Positions 56,388 to 64,000 of a DNA stretch of 64,000 nt are shown here, piece by piece. Where the stretch lies: positions 34,606-98,605 of the forward strand of contig CAJQUN010001156.1 of the NCBI GenBank assembly GCA_907163345.1. The letters are read 5' to 3'. Under the pieces are notes generated by a model. The model was given only the letters and a program-made list of their open reading frames with translations, searched no databases and had not been told where the DNA came from. The position numbers were made by a program, and so were the translations under genes. Within the stretch, counting starts at the first letter, position 1. Each line of letters opens with the position of its first letter. Origin of the DNA: Haberlea rhodopensis. Lineage: Eukaryota > Streptophyta > Magnoliopsida > Lamiales > Gesneriaceae.

Positions 56388-57025
56388 TGATGTCATATGA
56401 CATATTGACTTCCTCGGGTAAAATCCCCTCAAGAGCCGAACAAGTCATATACCGAACAAGGTACATTGTACAGATAGCACCGAGCAGGGTTTCACCGAAC
56501 ATAAAGACACCGAGCAGAACAACTGCTAAACCCTCCTCGGTTTCCTGGTCAAAAATTAGCGGAAGACCCGGGAATAACCAACAAATCAACCGGCGTGAAT
56601 AAACGTGCAGTAATGTGGCGCGGATTTCTCGGACGCGTGAGGCTCCAGTTAAGCCACGATCAGGGGACATCGTGTTCCGGATCCCCCGCAAGCCAATTAC
56701 TGGGAACAGTCCTATAAATACCCGCGGATGTCATCATAACGGGGGTTGGATTTTTGAGGCGAAAAGACTCCGAAGAGAGCATATACACTTCTGTTCGGTC
56801 ATTTTCATTATTTTTTCTGGGATATTTTTTATAGAGATTTGGTGATTGTAAGTGGCGTCTAAAAAGTCATGTAATCAACAAAGTGTGATAGTGAAATTTA
56901 TACTGGACTAGGTCCCGTGGTTTTTCTCTCAATTTGAGAGTTTTCCACGTAAAAATCTTGGTGTGTTCATTTTATTTTCGTAAACACTTTATTCTACCAA
57001 ATACCTAAAATAACGGTTCACATCA
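56388..57025 (+). repeat. Solo LTR of the Tat family (638 bp)
   Basis: TGATGTCATATGACATATTG...TTCACATCA, flanked by TATAG on both sides (56383-56387, 57026-57030). TATAAATA at 56713-56720. No internal element sequence lies next to it, so the element was lost by LTR-LTR recombination. Same family as the LTRs of G and H but on the plus strand. Confidence 0.93.
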
Positions 57026-57030
57026 TATAG

Positions 57031-58327
57031 TATTCCTCTATCTGTCAATAGTCGTGTACAATCGATTTGTGTGTTCTAGTGGTGAAAGAAGAGGGGCAGG
57101 TCGTGTGGTGACCCATTTTATATTTATTTTTTTTTAACCAATTTGTTTTTTTTATAGTATATGTAACAAATAAATAGATAATTTTGCGCTTTTTATATTA
57201 TAAAAAAATTTAATCATTTACATTTTTACCGTTTTGTTAATTCTTTATTTCTCCACTAATGTGCTAAGAATTGATAATAAAAATATCGGATTGCGGTGGG
57301 AATTAATGGAATCGTACATCACTTCAAATTAATTTCATAATCTTTTCTAAAGTCCAAGTTTCTTTTTCAAATATGTAATATTAATTAATTCATTTAAAAT
57401 TATGAGTCAACCTCAATTCAAAGAATAGGTCGCAAAGGTTGGGACATAAGTTTTATACTAGACAAATTAATAGCGTATATCATAGTATATAGCAGGTTGA
57501 ATTGTATTTTATTTTTTTCATAAGCATAAATTTATTAAATGAACAATAGGGGTGTCCAACCTGATATTAAAGTACAAAATATAGTAAAAAATGTGTTCCC
57601 ACTACTAACCGAACCAGAACCAAAACGAAATTGCAAACTAAAATAAAGACATTCTTAAGAAAACCACAGGCTTCTTATACCATTCGAGCGATTGAGTAAG
57701 AGAAGATATCTGCAGGTCATGAAGAGACATGTTTTTAAATGCTCCAGAATGTTTTGGCAAAGTTATTAACGATTTTTTTGCTTAAAATAAATGTATAATA
57801 TCGTACAAAATTTTTAAACTTGGTATGCAAGCACGGATTTACCATGGCAAGAGGGGACAAGTGCCACATCCAAAAAAAAAAAATATTATCATAAAGTTTT
57901 TTAAAATGAATTCCATTTTTTCGCTCAAAAATTACAGTTACTCCTCAAAAATTACATTTTGTCACCCTTATCTAACACTCAAAATCTAATAAAAAACATA
58001 AATTACTGTGAAAGTTTAGCTAATAAAGCAAAGCCGAAAGCATTTCTTGGAACTTAAGTCCTCTTTTGTTCATCATGTATTTGGCGACTTCCGTACAAAA
58101 AAGACTGACCGAATGTACTGTGTCCCTCGACTCAGTTTTAAATTGTAATCGGGAAGTGTTGCAAATGCGACTTTTGACATTGGTCATTAGTGCTAAAAGC
58201 GTAGGGCCCCGTATACAATATTTGACACCTTCGAATTTGTTCAGTAAATGCAAAGCCGATTATGCAATTAATCACTTTTAGTCAATTTCAAATTATTAGC
58301 TATGACAATTTGATATATCGATGTTAT
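57031..58327. other. AT-rich stretch without recognisable genes
   Basis: Only short frames. A poly-T plus CATAAATTTATTAAATGAAC at about 57510-57550 resembles the 3' end of LINE E and may be a small LINE tail. Confidence 0.45.
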
Positions 58328-58435
58328 ATGATAACACGCAAGGAAAAATGATTATATCATCTTTATAATAAAAAATTAAAATTATTACAACAATAAATTT
58401 TAAAAATAAAATCCTTTTAAATAATTATTTTAATT
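58328..58435. repeat. Dispersed repeat X, copy 2
   Basis: Matches 10248-10356 over about 108 bases with few differences, and is interrupted by the LTR of H at TAATT. Confidence 0.6.
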
Positions 58436-59076
58436 TGATGTGATTCGAGATTTTAATTATAAGGTAAAATAACGTGGTAATACAAAATAACGATAAACAC
58501 ACCAAGATTTTTTACGTGGAAAACCCTCAAATTGAGAGAAAAACCACGGGACCTAGTCCAGTATAAAACTTCACTATGAATATTGGTGACTTACAAGATT
58601 TTCTAGACACACAAAATAATCGCTCAATGACTTACACGAATATCTTTAGAGAAATAACGAAAAGAACCGAACAGACATAAGTTTGCTCTCTTCGGAGTCT
58701 TTTTGCCCAGAAAAATCCAACCCCTTCTATGAGATTATCTAAGGGTATTTATAGGACTGCCCTAAGTAACTAACTCGCGGAAAACCAGCAACATGATGTC
58801 CTTTGATCTGGCTTGATGGGAGCCAAGCGTGTCCGAGAAATCCGCCCCATTAATGCACGTTCAATCACAGCCGGTTAATTAGTTTTAATTATGACCGGGT
58901 CTTCCGCTACACTCTGACCAAAATCCCGAAGAGGGTAAAGGATGCTCGATAATATGCTGATCAGTATCCTGTGTTCGGTAACCATCTCTTCGGTCTAACT
59001 TCTGCTCGGCGTTTTTAGAGTTTGTATCTTCATAAATGGATTTTACCCGAGAAAATCAATATGTCATATGACATCA
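58436..59076 (-). repeat. 3' LTR of Tat element H (641 bp)
   Basis: Minus-strand ends TGATGTCATATGACATATTG...ATCACATCA. TATAAATA on the minus strand at 58746-58753. The PPT lies immediately inside it. Confidence 0.9.
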
Positions 59077-59100
59077 CCTCACCCCCCCCCCCAAAGTAAA
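59077..59100 (-). promoter_or_regulatory. Polypurine tract of element H
   Basis: On the minus strand CTTTACTTTGG followed by 11 G in all, then TGAGG, directly abutting the 3' LTR. It fixes the pol orientation as minus and this LTR as the 3' LTR. Confidence 0.85.
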
Positions 59101-59297
59101 GTAAGATGAGAGTAGTGAAATCTTGGTTATTGTCTTCGGGTAAAATCCTGATATGCTCGGGGTATTTTAACCGCCCCAATTTTCCCGCCTAAAAATTTCA
59201 AAATCTTGCGACGTTTCGTTTCCCGAGGCACATCTATAACCGTTCATGGGATTTATTTTGAACGGTGTCGATTTAATGACTGTTCAAGGGCCCCCAC

Positions 59298-59305
59298 TAT
59301 AAATA
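59298..59305 (+). promoter_or_regulatory. TATA box of the antisense gene in element H
   Basis: TATAAATA in CCCACTATAAATACTCGC, 110 bases before the ATG at 59415 and on the strand opposite to pol. It suggests the extra gene has its own promoter inside the element. Confidence 0.65.
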
Positions 59306-59414
59306 CTCGCTCATTTCGTTGATTTTAACTTACTTTTCTGCAATTTGCTTCCGAGCTAGCATTAGACGTCCGACCAACTTTTTCTTCCTACTTTTTTCTT
59401 TCCATTCATCGAGT

Positions 59415-61516
59415 ATGTCTTCTTCTGACGATTATTCGAAAACTATAGACATGTTCGAGGAGGAGGGTATCCTGAGTCCCTCTCCTCGACATTCTTCTTC
59501 CTCTGATAGTGAGGAGACTTCCAGCTCGTCGTCAGCCACTGATGCTCGCAGAGAAGAGCTTCAGGCTGCGACAGAGCAGGACTTGATAAAAGCCCGCGTT
59601 CCCTGGTTTGAGATATTTGAATCCGGGATTAAATCACAACGGCACCTATCCAGTATCCAAACTAAATGGGGATTTCCGAAGGGACATCTATTATTGTCCC
59701 CCTCCCGGATCTCGCCCCCACCTGCCTCCCGAGGGTTATTTTCCCTTATACATAGACCAACTCCGAGGGGGACTTCGTTTTCCTATCCCTCCTTTTTTTG
59801 TAGATGTTGCTTCCTATTTTGCTATCTCTCTAAGTCAGTTATTCCCCAACAGTTATCGATTGTTGGCGGGTTTCTACATAGTCTTATCCTTTTTTGGCTT
59901 TTCTCCGACTCCCGAACTCTTTCATTGTTTCTTTCAATTAAATCGAAAGGAGATCGGGCTTTTTTTACTTTTCTTCTCGAACAGGGATGGGTTTTCTGAA
60001 AAATTACCCATCTTCCATAAAAAATTGGAAAATATTTTTCTTCTTTGCTCGCCCACTCCAACCCTGGGGTTGTCCATGGAGTGGAAAGAAAACTTACCGA
60101 AGGGCAAGTCAATCAAGGGGCTACTTGAGGGAGAAACATATCTATCAGTTCGTCGTAAGCTTGGCGATCAGTGTTTTTAACCTTGGGGAGCTGATTGACG
60201 ACGGACTGCTGTATTTGTTCCAGCTTAGTCCTAAGGGTGTTTCCCTAAAAATGCCCCTCGGTGAGTATTTACCGAGCATCTTGCTTTGTTGCTTATTTTG
60301 TTTTAACATGCTTGAATAATTGCTATGATGTTTCTTTCTTGCAGAAACCAAGATGCTGAAAGCCAAGATTGCTGCTAGCCTGAAGAAAATTGCCGCACCA
60401 GAGAAGGCTACTAAACCGACCACTGGAACAAATCCTCCCCCCATCTGTTACATCTGCTCCCCCCGAAGAGGTGATTGAAGTACCTGAGGCGGAAGCCCTG
60501 ATTCCTCGATCATTGAAGAGGGCGGCCCCCCGAGGGCCAAGGTTCTTCCTCTAAACTTCCTCCTACCAAGAAAACTCCTTCTCCTCGAATCTCTCTTGCC
60601 CACCGAGCTAGTCCACCTCTTCAAACTCGAGCTGTTTCTCAACTTGCTCCTGGTGGTTCTAGCTCTTCTCGGCCAACCCTCCCGATATCATATACCCGAT
60701 TGGATTTATCCCCCCAACGTCCCCATTCTGAGAAAATCGGACCCCAAAATTTCTCACTCTATTATTTGCAATTGGGCCAATTCTCCCGACCGTAAATACC
60801 TCGGAGGATTGGCCTTCAGCAACTTGATAAATGATTTTTCCACTTCCCTCACTCAGGTAACTTATATCCATTTCCATCTGATAAACTTTTTGTCTTCGGT
60901 ATATTAACTTCATTTATTCTCTTGCAGACCAATCTAATGGCCGGCGAGATTATGACTCGCTTCCAATCTATGAGATCCTCAGATGAGGAGAATCAGAAAC
61001 ATCTCAAACAGCTAGAAGGTATCGGCGAGGAGATGAAGAAATCCATAAAGCTACTGGAGGAACGATACTCTGCTGCCGTTGCTACTCGGGATAAGACAGT
61101 GGAAGCTCTCGAGGAAGCGCACAAGAAGTTAGCCGACTTTGAGGAGGCTAACACCACTTTATCCGGGCAGTTCAGGTCCGTGACTGAAGAGAATAAGTCC
61201 CTCTTAGGGCAACTTTCACAAGAGAAATCATTGCGAGCTGAAGAGAACAAGTCCCTTCTGAACAGCTTGACCAGGAGAAACTATCTCGGGCTGCTCAGAT
61301 CAAAGAATCCTGGCTCATCAAGAAAGAAGAGTTTATGAAGTCTGAGGAGTATGGTGATATTCTGGGCGAACGCGCTGCCAAGTTCCTTAACTATGGCTTT
61401 GAAGCGTCCGTTCGTCAATTTAAAGCCGCTGGCTATCCTCCTGAAGGAACTTCAACAGACTTATAAATGTTAATGAGGCCCTGAATACCGTTCCCGATGA
61501 GTTCCTCCAGCTGTAG
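59415..61516 (+). pseudogene. Antisense extra gene of Tat element H (PF04195-like domain plus coiled coil, two introns)
   Basis: Exon 1 59415-60260: MSSSDDYSKTIDMFEEEGIL, acidic and Ser-rich, then a domain like PF04195 (putative gypsy-type transposon): PEGYFPLYIDQLRGGLRFPI, PNSYRLLAGFYIVLSFFGFS, and SVRRKLGDQCF. Exon 2 60345-60856: Pro/Ser linker. Exon 3 60928-61516: MAGEIMTRFQSMRSS and a long coiled coil, then FEASVRQFKAAGYPPEG. Introns 60261-60344 and 60857-60927 have GT...AG ends, matching those of G. Frameshifts at about 59680, 60175, 60430, 61260 and 61464 break this copy. Known family of unknown function; extra antisense ORFs are known in Tat-lineage elements. Confidence 0.82.
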
Positions 61517-61769
61517 ATTTAGGATGTACCCCTTTTGTTTTAATTTTTTTTTTAAATTGTAATCTTTTGGTAATGATAGTATGACTTTCCTTGTCTTCTT
61601 ACAATCTTGTGCAAGCTAGTCTCTCCACCAAGCAAAATTTTAAGCAAATGAAGCTTGATGGGAAAATATCCCGAAGTAATGAATTTAACCGAGCTCGGGG
61701 AAAAGACATCCCTAGCAGATAAATACGGTCGGGCTTCAGAGAGAACATCCCCAGCATAATAACATGATA
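61517..61769. other. Spacer between the antisense gene and the tandem array
   Basis: T-rich, possible 3' UTR of the antisense gene. No feature recognised beyond the poly-T near 61545. Confidence 0.4.
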
Positions 61770-62958
61770 CAACTTAAATTTAAACGTTGACCAAGCATCC
61801 CGATCCAACGAGTAAACGATGGTGTTTTTAAGTTTAAACGTTGACCAAACATCCCGATCCAACGAGTAAACGATGGTGTTTTTAAGTTTAAACGTTGACC
61901 AAACATCCCGATCCAACGAGTAACCGAACATTGCTCGCTACCCGAGCATAATCACTTAGTCCCATTTTAGGTTCAAATATTAGACCAAACTTCCCGATCC
62001 TGTATTTAACCCGCCAAACAATGGACTTTAATAACATAAACTCGCTACCACCCGAGCACAATAACATGGTATTTTTAAGTTTATACGTGACCAAACATCC
62101 CGATCCAACGAGTAAACCGAACATTGCTCGCTACCCCCGAGCATAATCACTTAGTCCCATTTAGGTTCAAATACGACCAAACTTCCCGATCCTGTATTTA
62201 ACCCGCCAACAATGGACTTTAATAACATCAGCTCGCTACCCCGAGCACAATAAACATGGTATTTTTAAGTTTAACGTTGACCAAACATCCCGATCCACGA
62301 GTAAACGAACATTGCTCACTACCCTGAGCATAATCACTTAGTCCCATTTTAGGTTCAAATATAGACCAACTTCCGATCCTGTATTAACACCGCAACAATG
62401 GACTTTAATAACATAAACTCGCTACCCGAGCACAATGACATGGTATTTTTAAGTTTAAAACGTGACCAAACATCCCGATCCAACGAGTAAACCGAACATT
62501 GCTCGCTACCCCGAGCATAATCACTTAGTCCCATTTTAGGTTCAAATACAGACCAAACTTCCCGATCCTGTATTTAACCCGCCAACAATGGACTTTAATA
62601 ACATAAGCTCGCTACCCCGAGCACAATAACATGGTATTTTTAAGTTTAAACGTGACCAAACATCCCGATCCAACGAGTAAACGATGGTGTTTCTAAGTTT
62701 AAACGTTGACCAAACATCCCGATCCAACGAGTAAACCATGGTGTTTTTAAGTTTAAACGTTGACCAAACATCCCGATCCAACGAGTAAACCATGGTGTTT
62801 TTAAGTTAAACGTTGACCAAACATCCCATCCAACGAGTAAACCATGGTGTTTTTAAGTTTAAACGTTGACCAAATATCCCGATCCAACGAGTAAACGATG
62901 GTGTTTTTGAGTTTAAACGTTGACCAAACATCCCGATCCAACGAGTAAACCGAACATT
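61770..62958. repeat. Tandem array of element H, 54-bp units and longer composite units
   Basis: Short 54-bp units (GTTTAAACGTTGACCAAACA, then TCCCGATCCAACGAGTAAAC, then GATGGTGTTTTTAA) occur three times at 61780-61925 and about six times at 62640-62940. Between them are about four long units of about 190 bases that insert TAATCACTTAGTCCCATTTT and CCTGTATTTAACCCGCCAAC segments. The core is clearly homologous to the array of G. On the minus strand the 54-bp unit gives an open 18-residue repeat (VYSLDRDVWSTFKLKN). Confidence 0.88.
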
Positions 62959-63023
62959 GCCCAATAAAAGGAAATTTATTTAATTAGGAAATATACATGG
63001 GAACAGCAATGATAACTGAAAGA

Positions 63024-64000
63024 TTACACAAAATACTTTCTTAAATTATGAATGTTCCAAGGTCTCACCAGTTCCCGACCTTCATGATCTTCCAGCCTGT
63101 AGGCTCCTCTTCCAATCACCCCTTTTATTTTATAGGGGCCTTCCCACTTGGGTGCTAATTTCTTTACTTCCCCCGCGGGATTGATTCTTCGCAGCACTAG
63201 ATCTCCTACCTGAAAAGCCTTGGGCGAACCCTCCGATTGTAAGCATTGGTCACCCTTATTTTATACAATTTCACTTTAGCCAAAGCTTTTCTCTCAACTC
63301 CATAATCCCATCTAACTCCAACTTCCTTTTTTCTTCATTCTGATCGGGATTATAGCTTTGTACTCGAAGAGATTCTACTCCAATTTCTACTGGAATGAGG
63401 GCTCCGATCCATATACTAAGCTATAAGGAGTCTCTCCTGTAGATACCCAGGAGTCGTTCTATAAGCCCATAAGACCCCGGGTAATTCATTTACCCACTCC
63501 CTACGAGCCCCTTCTAGTCTTGTCTTGATCCCGTGCAATAAAATCCGATTAATCACTTCAGCTTGCCCATTTGCTTGAGGATAGGCAACTGAAGTGAAGA
63601 CTTGTTTAATTTTTCATATCTTTGCACCATTCTTGTATTCTTCCTCCCTGAAACTGTCTTCCATTGTCGGAAATTATTCTTCGAGGTATTCCAAAGCGGC
63701 ATACTATGTTCCTCCATAAAAATCTGATGACTTCTTCCTCAGTTATTTTAGCCAATGGTTCGGCTTCCACCCATTTAGTGAAGTATTCAACGGCTACTAG
63801 GAGAAATTTTTCTCTGCCCTGTAGCGAGAGAAATGGTCCAAACAATATCCCTTCCCCATTGATCAAGGGACAGGAAATGATGCTACTATTAAGGATTTCC
63901 GCAGGTACAGGGATAAATTTGCATGCCTTTGGCAATTAATGCATTTCCTTCACAACTTCCTCAGCGTCTTCCTCATCGTCGGCCAATAGTACCCAGCTCC
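63024..64000 (-). pseudogene. Integrase, Tat element H (partial, runs off the edge)
   Basis: From the right edge leftwards: FLLVAVEYFTKWVEAEPLAK, where the first catalytic Asp is Glu, then RFGIPRRIISDNGRQFQGG with the second Asp, then after breaks PQANGQAEVINRILLHGIKT and the C-terminal APKWEGPYKIKGVIGRGAYR, LEDHEGRELVRPWNIHNLRK, ending at TAA (63024-63026). Order and motifs are those of Tat/Athila integrases. Several frameshifts lie between 63240 and 63610. The remaining pol, gag and 5' LTR should lie right of the window. Confidence 0.88.

Overview
This is nuclear DNA of a flowering plant, most likely a eudicot; I cannot name the species. It is AT-rich, has intron-bearing genes, and is filled with typical plant transposable elements: Ty3/gypsy Tekay-like chromoviruses, Tat and Athila, Ty1/copia, an L1-type LINE and a large non-autonomous LTR element. 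I found only one ordinary host gene that looks intact, a plant carboxylesterase (CXE family) at 45044-46150 on the minus strand. A broken relative of it lies at 12944-13388. I saw no rRNA, tRNA or CRISPR.

Layout. (A) 1-2627: 3' end and LTR of a Tekay-like element, joined directly to (G) 2628-10247, a minus-strand Tat element. G has an antisense extra gene, a 19-copy tandem array, RNase H, RT, protease, gag, a PBS and a 5' LTR, but no integrase. 10248-14619 is AT-rich host or old repeat DNA with a MITE-like foldback and the CXE pseudogene. 14620-44345 is a LINE (E, minus strand) opened by a four-level nest. Copia element D (16578-43891) sits in the LINE. Gypsy element C (19484-32833) and gypsy element F (33191-42575) each sit in D. 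The non-autonomous element B (20605-29776) sits in the integrase of C. Each insertion is supported by matching 5-bp target duplications and by a reading frame that resumes on the other side.

44346-46250 holds the CXE gene. 46511-52430 is an Athila-like element (J, minus strand). 52446-55130 is a field of long palindromic hairpins around a broken DUF1985-like gene. 55356-56192 is a copia tail. 56388-57025 is a Tat-family solo LTR with its target duplication. 58436-64000 is a second Tat element (H, minus strand, running off the right edge) with the same architecture as G: 3' LTR, polypurine tract, antisense gene with its own TATA box and introns, tandem array, then integrase.

The most interesting signals are as follows. 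(1) The two Tat elements carry an oppositely oriented spliced gene with conserved intron positions. (2) The coding-free interior of B reads as a nearly continuous chain of different short hairpins, beside arrays built from a hairpin-forming unit. (3) A stem-loop at the end of pol is shared by four elements, with a paired base change in its stem. (4) There is an array of long hairpins made of inverted CATGCA boxes. (5) Before the nest inserted, the CXE gene and its broken copy were only about 2 kb apart.
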